Below are positions 44,461-53,426 of a DNA stretch of 64,000 bases, in pieces. The notes beneath the pieces are model-generated. The model saw only the letters and a list, made by a program, of their open reading frames with translations. It was not told where the DNA came from and searched no databases. Both the position numbers and the translations under genes were made by a program. The first letter of the stretch is position 1. Each line of letters starts with the position of its first letter. The stretch is taken from assembly GCA_016887485.1 (NCBI GenBank), contig CP069394.1, forward strand, positions 186,001 to 250,000, given 5' to 3'. The stretch is from Chloroflexota bacterium (lineage in GTDB: Bacteria; Chloroflexota; Anaerolineae; Anaerolineales; Anaerolineaceae).

Positions 44461-47304
44461 ATGTCAGAAAAGAAATGGGTTTATTTGTTCAATGAAGTTG
44501 AACAAGCGGAAAAAAATGCTGGTAGTTGGGACGGCGTTCGCGGTTTGCTCGGTGGCAAAGGTGCGAACCTGGCCGAAATGACCCGGATTGGTGTTCCTGT
44601 TCCCCCCGGCTTCACCATTACAACCGAAGCGTGTATCGCTTACCAGGATGGTCGGTCCTTCCCCGCGAATATGTGGGATCAGTCCCTGGCTGCATTGAAG
44701 GTCGTTGAAGAACAAACCAACAAGAAATTTGGCGATCCCGCCAATCCGTTATTGGTATCCTGCCGTTCCGGCGCCAAGATGTCCATGCCCGGTATGATGG
44801 ACACTGTTTTGAATATCGGTTTGAATGATGAAACCGCCAAAGGCATGGTTTCATTGACCGAGAATGAGCGATTTGTCTATGACTCCTATCGCCGCTTGAT
44901 CCAGATGTTCGGCTCCGTTGTTCTGGAGATTTCGGACGAGGCTTTCGAAGATGTTTTGGATAGCTTCAAAGAGTCTAAGGGCGCATCCAGCGACACCGAT
45001 CTGAGCGCTGATGACCTGAAGGAACTGACTGAGAAATTCAAAGCCGTGGTGAAGAAAGCCAAGGGCTTTGATTTCCCCCAGGATCCTGTCAAACAGCTCG
45101 AACTGGCCACCAAAGCCGTCTTCAATTCCTGGAATGCCAAGCGCGCAATTGACTATCGCCGCCGCGCCAACATTCCTGATGACCTCGGTACTGCCGTCAA
45201 CATTGTGACAATGGTCTTCGGTAACATGGGCTGGGATTCCGGTACTGGCGTTGCCTTCACCCGTGATCCCCAGACCGGTGATAAGAAAGTCTTCGGCGAA
45301 TTCCTGATGAACGCACAGGGTGAGGATGTTGTGGCTGGTATCCGCAACACTAAACCGATCGCTGAAATGAAAGAAGATCTCCCTGAAGTTTTTGACCAGT
45401 TCATGGACATCGCTGCCCGGCTCGAAAAGCACTACAACGATATGCAGGACGTTGAATTCACCATCGAAAAAGGTCGCTTGTGGATGCTCCAGACACGTAA
45501 CGGAAAGCGCACCGCCAAAGCCGCGATCAAGATCGCTGTTGATATGGCGAATGAAGGCTTGATCGACAAAGAAACCGCTGTGATGCGCGTGGAACCTGAA
45601 CAGGTTAACCAGATGCTTCACCCGCAGTTTGATGCCGCTACCATGCAGGCTGCTCGTGATGCCGGTAAGCTCTTCGCCACCGGTGTGAACGCCTCCCCAG
45701 GCGCTGCTGTTGGTCAGGTTTACTTCGATGCTGACACCTCCCAGGCGAAAGCCGTAAACGAAGGTCAGGATGTGATCATGGTCCGACCTTTCACCAAACC
45801 TGATGATGTGCATGGTATGCTCTCCTCCAAGGGTATTTTGACCTCTGAGGGTGGCGCCACTTCCCATGCGGCTGTGGTTGCCCGCCAATTTGGTGTGCCT
45901 TGTGTTGTTGGTGCTTCCATGATGAGCATTGACGCCGCAAAACTTGAAATGACTTCCAATGATGTCACAGTCAAAGAAGGGGAATGGATCTCCCTCGATG
46001 GCGGCACCGGTGAAGCTTTCATCGGCAAGCTCGAACTCACCGCTCCCAATATTGAAGAACAAAAAGAACTCATGACTCTGCTCTCCTGGGCTGATGATAT
46101 TGCCCGGCTGCAGGTTTGGGCCAACGCAGATTATCCCAAGGATGCTCAGCGTGCCCGCACCTTCGGCGCCAAGGGTATTGGCCTCTGCCGGACTGAGCAC
46201 ATGTTCTTCGAAGAAGAACGGCTGCCTTTTGTTCAGGAAATGATCCTGAACGCTGAAGATGCCCAGGCTATCCTCAACACCGTTGTTCGGCTCGAGCATT
46301 CTCTGAAGACCGGTAAGATTGATGGCCAGATGATGAATGATGTGGTCCGCGAGGAAGTTGAAGCGGAACTCAAGGAAGCCAAGAGCAGTCTTGAAAATGC
46401 TGATGCAGCGAAAGCTTATTTCTCTGCGCTTGGTAAACTGCTGCCCTCCCAGCGCTCAGACTTCTATGGCCTGTTTGAAGCGATGGACGGCTACCCAGTA
46501 ATCATCCGCCTGATCGATCCCCCATTGCACGAGTTCCTGCCCTCACAGGAAGAACTCCTGGTGGAAGTGACCGAAATGCGCTGCAAAGGCGAGACCAAGG
46601 GCCTGGCTGAGAAGGAAGAAATGCTGGCCGCAGTCACCAAGCTCCATGAGAGCAACCCCATGATGGGTCTCCGTGGTATCCGCTTGGGTATCGTCTTCCC
46701 CGACATCATGCGGATGCAGGTTCGGGCGATTTTCGAAGCCGCCTGTGACGCCGCCAACAAGGGCATTGATGTCCGCCCCGAGATCATGATCCCGTTGACC
46801 GGGCATGTGAACGAGTTGAAGAAAGTTCAGCCTGAACTTGAAGCCATCGCCAAGAAGGTGATGGAAGAAAAAGGCGTGAGCTTCAGCTACAAATTCGGCA
46901 CGATGATCGAGATCCCCCGTGCTGCCCTGACCTCCGCTGAGATCGCTGAAGTGGCAGAGTTCTACTCTTTCGGCACGAACGACCTGACCCAGATGACCTT
47001 TGGTTACAGCCGTGACGACGCCGAACGCAACTTCCTGATCACCTATGTGGATGAAGGCATTCTGCCCCAAAACCCATTCCAGGTCCTGGATCGCAATGGC
47101 GTTGGCCGCTTGATGAAGGTTGCTATCGCTGAAGGCCGCAAAGTCCGCCCCGAACTCGAGGTTGGTATCTGCGGTGAGCACGGTGGTGAACCCAGCTCGA
47201 TCGAGTTCTGCCACCTGGTTGGCAACAACTACGTGAGCTGCTCGCCCTTCCGTGTGCCGGTGGCCCGTCTGGCTGCTGCTCAGGCGAAGATCAAGAACGA
47301 CTAG
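44461..47304 (+). CDS. ppdK: Pyruvate, phosphate dikinase
   Basis: Interconverts PEP and pyruvate with ATP/AMP, phosphate and pyrophosphate. 947 residues from the ATG at 44461, directly behind AGGAGGAAGC; the frame has an upstream extension of nine codons. An ATP-grasp N-terminus (VPVPPGFTITTEAC; SCRSGAKMSMPGMMDTVLNIG), the phosphohistidine H469 in GGATSH and the C-terminal barrel with catalytic C904 in GICGEHGGEPSS are all present. The order is as in known PPDKs. A terminator follows. Confidence 0.96.
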   Translation: MSEKKWVYLFNEVEQAEKNAGSWDGVRGLLGGKGANLAEMTRIGVPVPPGFTITTEACIAYQDGRSFPANMWDQSLAALKVVEEQTNKKFGDPANPLLVSCRSGAKMSMPGMMDTVLNIGLNDETAKGMVSLTENERFVYDSYRRLIQMFGSVVLEISDEAFEDVLDSFKESKGASSDTDLSADDLKELTEKFKAVVKKAKGFDFPQDPVKQLELATKAVFNSWNAKRAIDYRRRANIPDDLGTAVNIVTMVFGNMGWDSGTGVAFTRDPQTGDKKVFGEFLMNAQGEDVVAGIRNTKPIAEMKEDLPEVFDQFMDIAARLEKHYNDMQDVEFTIEKGRLWMLQTRNGKRTAKAAIKIAVDMANEGLIDKETAVMRVEPEQVNQMLHPQFDAATMQAARDAGKLFATGVNASPGAAVGQVYFDADTSQAKAVNEGQDVIMVRPFTKPDDVHGMLSSKGILTSEGGATSHAAVVARQFGVPCVVGASMMSIDAAKLEMTSNDVTVKEGEWISLDGGTGEAFIGKLELTAPNIEEQKELMTLLSWADDIARLQVWANADYPKDAQRARTFGAKGIGLCRTEHMFFEEERLPFVQEMILNAEDAQAILNTVVRLEHSLKTGKIDGQMMNDVVREEVEAELKEAKSSLENADAAKAYFSALGKLLPSQRSDFYGLFEAMDGYPVIIRLIDPPLHEFLPSQEELLVEVTEMRCKGETKGLAEKEEMLAAVTKLHESNPMMGLRGIRLGIVFPDIMRMQVRAIFEAACDAANKGIDVRPEIMIPLTGHVNELKKVQPELEAIAKKVMEEKGVSFSYKFGTMIEIPRAALTSAEIAEVAEFYSFGTNDLTQMTFGYSRDDAERNFLITYVDEGILPQNPFQVLDRNGVGRLMKVAIAEGRKVRPELEVGICGEHGGEPSSIEFCHLVGNNYVSCSPFRVPVARLAAAQAKIKND

Positions 47305-47331
47305 TTTACAAATTTCCTGTTAACCATCCTG

Positions 47332-47365
47332 AGAGGCTGTCCGATTGGACAGCCTCTTTATCTTT
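47332..47365 (+). terminator. Terminator after ppdK
   Basis: AGAGGCTGTCC and GGACAGCCTCT (47332-47342 and 47347-47357) pair with a four-base loop, followed by TTATCTTT. Confidence 0.85.
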
Positions 47366-47507
47366 AATTGGTGTCCCCATTGTTGATTCTGATAAAATTC
47401 TATGAATTAATACTAGACTAAAAAGGTAATATATATCATAATAAATGATAATAATTCGACTGACAAATAGTGTGAGTATTTAATTAATCCACGAAGGGAT
47501 TTTGTGA

Positions 47508-48521
47508 ATGGATAAAAAGGAATCAATTGACCTCTATCGAGAAATGGTCATCATTCGTCGCCTGGAAGAGCGCGCTGCTGAGCTTTATCAGCAGGGTAAG
47601 ATCGGCGGCTTCTTACATTTATACATCGGGCAGGAAGCTGTCAGTGCGGGGATTTCCTCCGTCCGGCAGCCTCAGGACCGATTGATCACGGCTTATCGTG
47701 ACCATGGCTGGGCGATCAGTGCAGGGATTGACCCCAACGCGGTGATGGCTGAACTGCTGGGTAAGGTGGATGGCTGCTCGAAGGGAAAGGGTGGCTCCAT
47801 GCACATGGCCGATACCGAACTGAACTTCTGGGGCGGCCATGCCATTGTAGGTGCACACATCCCCTTAGCTGCCGGGTTGGCGTTGGGTGATGTTTACCAG
47901 GGCAATGACGATGCGGTGACCATCTGCATGTTCGGTGATGGCTCCACCAATATTGGCTTTTTCCATGAAGGCCTGAACTTAAGCAAGGTCTGGAACCTGC
48001 CAGTACTTTGGGTTTGCGAGAACAACCAATATGGCATGGGTACGGCCGTTGACCGTGCGTCGGCGGTTTCGGAAATCCGCCAGAAAGCCGAAGGTTACGG
48101 GATGCCCAATGAACGGATCGAAGGCATGGACGTGATGGAAGTCCGTAAGGAAGTCTCACGGGTGCTGGAGAAGATCCGCAAGGAAGGCGGCCCATACCTG
48201 CTGGAGATCATGACTTATCGCTATCGGGGTCACTCGATGGGCGATCCGGAACGCTACCGCGATAAGGATGAAGTGAAGAAATGGGAAGAAGAAGATCCGA
48301 TCGGTATTTATCGCAAGGAATTGATCGCAGGAAAGATCGCCACTGCGAAGGAACTGGATGCAGTGGATGAGGAAGCTATGAAAATTGTGGATGACGCTGA
48401 GGCCTTTGCTAAGGCCAGTCCAAACCCGGACAAATCGACATTGTTTGAAGATATCTATGTGGAACCGACCCCAGTGGAATACCGCGGATACGCCCTGGAA
48501 CGTGAAAGTGAGGGACGTTAA
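47508..48521 (+). CDS. pdhA: 2-oxoacid dehydrogenase E1 component, alpha subunit
   Basis: Thiamine-dependent decarboxylase subunit of the pyruvate (or acetoin) dehydrogenase complex. 337 residues. It contains YRDHGWAISAGID, GGSMHMADTELNFWGGHAIVG, and the TPP motif GDGSTNIGFFHEGLNLSKVWNLP...ENNQYGM. Phosphorylation-loop-like YRYRGHSMGDPERYR is also present. The stop is one base before the beta subunit ATG. The substrate, pyruvate versus acetoin, cannot be decided. Confidence 0.93.
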   Translation: MDKKESIDLYREMVIIRRLEERAAELYQQGKIGGFLHLYIGQEAVSAGISSVRQPQDRLITAYRDHGWAISAGIDPNAVMAELLGKVDGCSKGKGGSMHMADTELNFWGGHAIVGAHIPLAAGLALGDVYQGNDDAVTICMFGDGSTNIGFFHEGLNLSKVWNLPVLWVCENNQYGMGTAVDRASAVSEIRQKAEGYGMPNERIEGMDVMEVRKEVSRVLEKIRKEGGPYLLEIMTYRYRGHSMGDPERYRDKDEVKKWEEEDPIGIYRKELIAGKIATAKELDAVDEEAMKIVDDAEAFAKASPNPDKSTLFEDIYVEPTPVEYRGYALERESEGR

Positions 48522-48522
48522 G

Positions 48523-49503
48523 ATGACACGAATGACAATGCGCGAAGCGATCTCTAAGGCGCTCTGGGAAGAGATGGAGCGCGACGAACGGGTATTCATT
48601 CAGGGTGAGGAAGTCGGCTTATGGGGCGGCACTTATGCTGTCACCAAAGGCTTTTATGATCATTTCGGTGAGAAGCGTGTTCGGGATACCCCGATTGCTG
48701 AGTCGGCCATCGTTGGCAGCGCAATCGGCGCCGCGATGACCGGTTTGCGACCGGTGGCGGAGCTGATGACGATCAATTTCGCCTTTGTAGCGATGGACCA
48801 CATCATCAATGAGGCGGCTAAACTGCATTATATGTTTGGCGGCCAGTTCAAGCTGCCCCTTGTGATCCGTGCGGTGAGCGGCGGCGGTCGTCAGTTGGGC
48901 GCTACGCACTCCCAGACGCCGGACGCGATCTTTGCCCATTTTCCCGGGTTGAAGGTTGTCTCCCCCGGTACCCCTGCGGATGCCAAAGGCTTGTTAAAGA
49001 GCGCCATTCGCAGTGATGATCCGGTGCTGTTTATTGAAAATGCCACCTTGTACCAAACCAAGGGCGAGGTGCCGGATGATGAGGATTATTTGGAGCCACT
49101 GGGAAAATCCAAGGTCCAGCGAGAAGGGGACGATGTGACGATTGTGGCCTATTCGAAGATGGTCCCGGCGGCTTTGAAAGCTGCCGACATGCTGGCGGGA
49201 GATGGAATAAACGCGGAGGTGATTGACCTGCGCTCCCTGCGGCCCTTGGATATGGACCCGATCATCGCTTCCTTCAAGCGGACCAATCGGGCTGTGATTG
49301 CCGAGGAAGGCTGGCGGTCCTATGGCGTCGGTTCGGAAGTGTCCTCCCGGATTTATGAAATGGCATTTGACTATGTGGATGCGCCGGTGAAGCGGGTAGC
49401 CCAGGCCGAAGTGCCACTGCCTTATAACGCTGAACTGGAACAATTGGCGCTGCCCCAGACGGAAGATATTTATCATGCTGCCAAGGAGGTATTGAATGGC
49501 TGA
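48523..49503 (+). CDS. pdhB: 2-oxoacid dehydrogenase E1 component, beta subunit
   Basis: Partner of E1 alpha. 326 residues from the ATG at 48523, one base behind the alpha subunit stop; the frame is open for 46 codons further upstream, overlapping the alpha gene. It contains GEEVGLWGGTYAVTKGF, TPIAESAIVGSAIGAAMTG, the catalytic-site HSQTPDAIFAHFPGLKVV, and IDLRSLRPLD. It overlaps the E2 gene by 8 bp. Confidence 0.94.
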   Translation: MTRMTMREAISKALWEEMERDERVFIQGEEVGLWGGTYAVTKGFYDHFGEKRVRDTPIAESAIVGSAIGAAMTGLRPVAELMTINFAFVAMDHIINEAAKLHYMFGGQFKLPLVIRAVSGGGRQLGATHSQTPDAIFAHFPGLKVVSPGTPADAKGLLKSAIRSDDPVLFIENATLYQTKGEVPDDEDYLEPLGKSKVQREGDDVTIVAYSKMVPAALKAADMLAGDGINAEVIDLRSLRPLDMDPIIASFKRTNRAVIAEEGWRSYGVGSEVSSRIYEMAFDYVDAPVKRVAQAEVPLPYNAELEQLALPQTEDIYHAAKEVLNG

Positions 49504-50791
49504 GCTTGTGACCATGCCCAAATTGGGTTTTGATATGGCCGAGGGCAAGTTGGTGCGCTGGGTCAAAGCCGAAGGCGATACGGTCGCCAAGGGGGATGTG
49601 ATTGCCGAAATTGAAACGGATAAAGCCACGGTGGAAGTGGAATCGAGCCTGGATGGTGTGATGTTCCGCCACCTGGCCCCCGAAGAAGCGGAACTACCGG
49701 TCAATTCTCCGATTGCCGTGGTCAGTGCGGCTGGGGAAGAACCTACTGAGGATGAGATTGATTCGTTAGTGGCGCAAGCCAGCGGGAAGCCATCAAAGAA
49801 GATGGAAAAACCTGCTGAGAAGAAACAGGCTGAGAAAGCCCCTTCGAAAGCAGTTGAATCTGATGATAGTGCTGATGTATCACCTGCTGGTGGTGTGCGT
49901 TCATCTCCTCTGGCCCGTAAGATCGCCGAGAATCACGATATTCAACTCGCAGCGGTCGAGGGCAGCGGCCCTCAAGGGCGCGTAGTGAAAAAGGACGTCG
50001 AGGCTTATCTCGACAGCATGAGCCAGGCAGGTTCAGGATCGAAGTCCGCCGGTAATGGTCAGACTTTCCAATCTGCCTCGAGTTTCAGTTTGGGTGAAGT
50101 GCCCGCTGATGAGGTTGTTGACCTGACGCGTCTACGTCAGGCGATCAGCCGACGGATGCAGGATTCCAATCAGAACTTCCCGCATTTCTATCTGACCCGT
50201 TCCTATCGTACCGGGGCATTGATGGCCTTGCGGAAACAATTGAATCAGATTCTGCCGGAAACGGACAAGCTCTCTGTGAATGACTTCGTGGTCAAGGCTG
50301 TGGCCCTGGCATTGCGGCAGTATCCCAATTTGAACGCCTCGCTGCAGGATGATAAAAACATCGTGCGGCATGGACACGTCAATATCGGCGTGGCGGTGGC
50401 GGTTGAGGGCGGTCTGCTGACGGTGGTCAGCAAGGATGCCGATTTGAAACCGATCCGCTTGATCGCTCGTGAGATCCGTGAGATGGTGGGACGGGCGCGG
50501 GAGGGCAAAGTGCGGCCGGAGGACATTGAAGGCTCCACTTTCTCGATCAGCAATCTGGGTATGTATGGCATTGAGAACTTTTCAGCGATCATCAACCCCC
50601 CAGAGGCTGCTATCCTGGCTGTGAGTGCGGTTCAAGACGTTCCGATGGTGGTAGATGGTGAGCTGACAGTTGGATCCCAGATGAAAGCCTCGATTTCTGC
50701 TGATCATCGGGTGACCGATGGTGCCGAGGCCGCAGAATTCATGCGGGTCCTCGCTGACTATCTGGAAGAACCGATGCGCTTATTGATCTAA
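49496..50791 (+). CDS. pdhC: Dihydrolipoamide acyltransferase (E2)
   Basis: Core of the complex; transfers acyl groups from lipoate to CoA. 431 residues: one lipoyl domain with lipoylated K43 in IETDKATVEVES, an Ala/Glu/Lys-rich linker (about 80-120), the peripheral-subunit-binding domain (about 124-160, with SSPLARKIAENHDI...GPQGRVVKKDV), and the catalytic domain ending in the active-site H404-R-V-T-D408-G409. The E3 gene is not next to it, so E3 must lie elsewhere; a lipoate ligase gene lies at 61497. Confidence 0.94.
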   Translation: MAELVTMPKLGFDMAEGKLVRWVKAEGDTVAKGDVIAEIETDKATVEVESSLDGVMFRHLAPEEAELPVNSPIAVVSAAGEEPTEDEIDSLVAQASGKPSKKMEKPAEKKQAEKAPSKAVESDDSADVSPAGGVRSSPLARKIAENHDIQLAAVEGSGPQGRVVKKDVEAYLDSMSQAGSGSKSAGNGQTFQSASSFSLGEVPADEVVDLTRLRQAISRRMQDSNQNFPHFYLTRSYRTGALMALRKQLNQILPETDKLSVNDFVVKAVALALRQYPNLNASLQDDKNIVRHGHVNIGVAVAVEGGLLTVVSKDADLKPIRLIAREIREMVGRAREGKVRPEDIEGSTFSISNLGMYGIENFSAIINPPEAAILAVSAVQDVPMVVDGELTVGSQMKASISADHRVTDGAEAAEFMRVLADYLEEPMRLLI

Positions 50792-50809
50792 ACGACCCTC
50801 TAGAACAAT

Positions 50810-50840
50810 AAAAGGGCTGTGATAATTCACAGCCCTTTTA
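50810..50840 (+). terminator. Bidirectional terminator between E2 and the transglycosylase
   Basis: AAAAGGGCTGTGA (50810-50822) pairs perfectly with TCACAGCCCTTTT (50827-50839). Runs of A and T at the two ends let it stop transcription from both sides of this convergent pair. Confidence 0.9.
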
Positions 50841-50864
50841 GATTTCATTTTTACTGCCCCGTGT

Positions 50865-53297
50865 TTATCTTTCCGCCATTGTGCCATAGATCATGCGATA
50901 GATGGTGTAATTTTCGGTGATAAGGCGGATGTAGTTGCGGGTTTCCTGGATGCGGATGGTTTCCAGGAAAAGGTCCATATCATTGCCGGCCAATTCCTGC
51001 CAATAGAGGGTATTACCGGGACCGCCGTTATAGGCTGCAAGCATGTCATAGAGGTCGCCGTCAAAGTAATTTAACTGGCGGGCCAGGTAGGTGGCGCCGA
51101 ACAGGATGCTCACATAGGGGCGGTAAAGGTCAGCGGCGGTGTAATCTGTCGGCCAACCCAATTCACCCGCGAGTTCTTCACCGGTTGTGGGGATGATTTG
51201 CATGACACCGTAGGCATAAGCGGCCGATTGGGCAAATCCCTCATAATGGCTTTCCTGCCGCATAATTGCCAGCAGTAACAAGGGATCAAAATTCCTGTTT
51301 TTGGCAATCGGGAGGACCCAATCTAGATAGTATGCGCCGAAGCGTACCCGGGTAAAGAATTCCGGGGCATCCAGTGCTGTGGCACCTTCCAATCCAGCCA
51401 GCTTCAGCAGGCTGTTGCTTGCCACCAGGGCGGAGCGGTAAAGCCCGATCTCCACCAGGGCGGGGATCAGTCGGAAGGTCTCGGCTGGGTCATTGGCGAC
51501 TTCCAGTCGGATCGATTCAAATTCAGCTTTAGCTTCGGGATATAAGCCCAACGCCCAATATTCCAACCCGCGCTGGAAACGGGGATCGTTACCCAGCAGC
51601 CCGGGGCTTTGCAGATTGGTGTCGGCGGGGAGTTCAAAGGTGGTGCGGACCCAATCCTCGGCTTCCATTCGATAGGGAGAGAGGTCCGGATCAAGGTCAT
51701 AGGTAAGCGGCGGTGTGAGCGCTTCCTGACCGATCAGCAAATCTTCCGCCCGGATGCTGTAATAGCCATAGGGATCGGCGGTCTGCGCCAGTTTCCAGGT
51801 ATCAACCGCGGCGCTGACATCGCCAAGGGCGTTCTGGCATTTTCCGATCCAGAGATAGGCAGCTGCGATTTCGGAGGGCTCACTGGTGAGTATGAGGGCG
51901 CGGGAGAAGAGCGGCTGGGCTGCTGCCCAGTTGCCCTGACGGACGGTGACGATCCCGGCGAAGTAATTTGCCAGGAAGGCGTAATCGGCACTGGGATATT
52001 CGTTGCCAATCTGCTGCCAGGTTGTGGAAGCCAGATCGAGTGCGTCTGCCCGTTCATAGGAACGTCCGGCAAGGAACAGGAAGTCCGCTGCCTCGGCTGA
52101 TTCAGGGTAACGAGCCACATAAGCCAGGGCGGTTTCCGCTGCCTGGCGGGGTTCGTCCATATATGCCCATTGGGTGTATTCGATGTCTTCCCAGGCATCA
52201 ATCACATAGCTGCTCGTGGGATGATTCTCGATCAAATCCTGCCAGGCAGTGATCGCATCATCATATTGACCTTCACCTGAGGTGGATTGATAGGCTCGAA
52301 TGGCCAGGCCCTTGTAATAGAGCGCTGCACCAATGGCGATTTCATTATCCGCTGTAGCCAGGAAGCGGTCAAAGGCTTCCACGGCCAGGGCATAATTGCT
52401 GACATTGTAATTGATCAAGCCGCGCTGATATTCATTGACCACCACATCGTCATTGACCAGGGTGACCAGGGCTGAATAGGAGTCATAAGCCCAAGGAAAA
52501 TTATTGACCGTATCTTGAAAATAGGCATAGGCCTGATCGTAATTTTCCTGGCTGTAATAGATCTGTCCAATCCGCAGATCCATTTCGGCTTTAGTGTAAT
52601 CGCTGGCGGTGGTGTTGTAGATGTCCTGGAAAAGGGCGAGGGCTGTCGCCGTGTCACCGCTCTGCTGATAAGCCGCGGCGATCTTGATCGCCAGGCTCTC
52701 AGACCCGCCACTGGGATCGGTTCGGTAAGCTTCCTGATAGCTGGCAATGGCCTGCAGGGGGTTACCAACCGTCAGATAGAGGTCGCCCATCTGCTCATGG
52801 ATCGTCGAATCGATCACGCCGGGGCGTAATGTAAGATAGGCCACAAATGATTGAAAGGCCTCATCATAGCGTTCCAGAATGATGTAGGACTGGGCCAGGA
52901 AATAATTGGCCTGGGCTGCGATGGTTGTATCTGCGGAAGCAGCGGCTAGGCGCAAGGCTGTGAGCGCCGGGGCATAATTGTCTTGTTCATAGTAAGCCTG
53001 CCCGATGCCCAAATTGCTCTTATCCGTCACCGTTGCATCTGTGGTGTTTGCCAGAGCGTTTTGGAAGATTTCAATAGCCCGGTTATAATCCCCGGCGATA
53101 ATCGCCCGATCGCCATCGTTCGTCAATTCCAACGGGGTGGCGGTGGGTGAGGGGGTGGGCATAGGTGTGGGTTCAGCCGTCGCTGTAGCCGCAGTGAGGT
53201 CTTCGACAGGGGGCGTTCCCTGTTGTGTGACGGGCTGGGCACAGGAGGTGAGGATCAAAATCAGGATGAGGATGTATAGCGCTTTGGGTTTCTTCAT
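50865..53297 (-). CDS. Lytic transglycosylase lipoprotein with tetratricopeptide-like repeats
   Basis: 810 residues from the ATG at 53297; the lipobox L-T-S-C lies at about residue 19, and the longer upstream frame is ignored. A Thr/Pro linker and about 550 residues of helical repeats of the TPR type (A-x-x-x-Y-x-x-A-L/I...) lead to a C-terminal SLT domain. This domain has the catalytic Glu in MRQESHYEGFAQSAAYAYGVMQIIP and the substrate loop ATYLARQLNYFDGDLYDMLAAYNGG. It probably cleaves peptidoglycan at the cell surface. It resembles soluble lytic transglycosylase Slt70 in layout. Confidence 0.92.
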   Translation of the reverse strand: MKKPKALYILILILILTSCAQPVTQQGTPPVEDLTAATATAEPTPMPTPSPTATPLELTNDGDRAIIAGDYNRAIEIFQNALANTTDATVTDKSNLGIGQAYYEQDNYAPALTALRLAAASADTTIAAQANYFLAQSYIILERYDEAFQSFVAYLTLRPGVIDSTIHEQMGDLYLTVGNPLQAIASYQEAYRTDPSGGSESLAIKIAAAYQQSGDTATALALFQDIYNTTASDYTKAEMDLRIGQIYYSQENYDQAYAYFQDTVNNFPWAYDSYSALVTLVNDDVVVNEYQRGLINYNVSNYALAVEAFDRFLATADNEIAIGAALYYKGLAIRAYQSTSGEGQYDDAITAWQDLIENHPTSSYVIDAWEDIEYTQWAYMDEPRQAAETALAYVARYPESAEAADFLFLAGRSYERADALDLASTTWQQIGNEYPSADYAFLANYFAGIVTVRQGNWAAAQPLFSRALILTSEPSEIAAAYLWIGKCQNALGDVSAAVDTWKLAQTADPYGYYSIRAEDLLIGQEALTPPLTYDLDPDLSPYRMEAEDWVRTTFELPADTNLQSPGLLGNDPRFQRGLEYWALGLYPEAKAEFESIRLEVANDPAETFRLIPALVEIGLYRSALVASNSLLKLAGLEGATALDAPEFFTRVRFGAYYLDWVLPIAKNRNFDPLLLLAIMRQESHYEGFAQSAAYAYGVMQIIPTTGEELAGELGWPTDYTAADLYRPYVSILFGATYLARQLNYFDGDLYDMLAAYNGGPGNTLYWQELAGNDMDLFLETIRIQETRNYIRLITENYTIYRMIYGTMAER

Positions 53298-53337
53298 ATT
53301 AGGTTTTATAATGTAAGAGTTAGTGTGTGTCAATGTT

Positions 53338-53366
53338 TTGACGAAGCAGCCAACCAATGGTAAAAT
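53338..53366 (+). promoter_or_regulatory. mtnA promoter
   Basis: TTGACG (53338-53343), a 17-base spacer and TAAAAT (53361-53366) form a good sigma-70 promoter about 60 bp before the mtnA ATG. Confidence 0.75.
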
Positions 53367-53385
53367 CTCAACGCACCTTCAGTTG

Positions 53386-53408
53386 ACGCCCAAAAAGGGC
53401 GTTTTTTC
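53386..53408 (+). promoter_or_regulatory. Terminator-like hairpin in the mtnA leader
   Basis: ACGCCC, AAAAA and GGGCGT (53386-53402), then TTTTTT (53403-53407 region), form a compact intrinsic-terminator shape about 20 bp before the mtnA start and behind its promoter. It may attenuate the operon. Confidence 0.5.
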
Positions 53409-53426
53409 ACGAAAAGGGAAAAACGG

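Noticed and set aside
44851-46299. 482-residue open frame on the minus strand inside pyruvate phosphate dikinase
   Set aside because: It mirrors a highly biased real gene on the other strand, has no ribosome site or recognisable domain, and low-complexity His/Gly composition.
53367-53426. SAM riboswitch before mtnA
   Set aside because: The leader is only about 55 bases with one short hairpin, too small for any known SAM riboswitch class.
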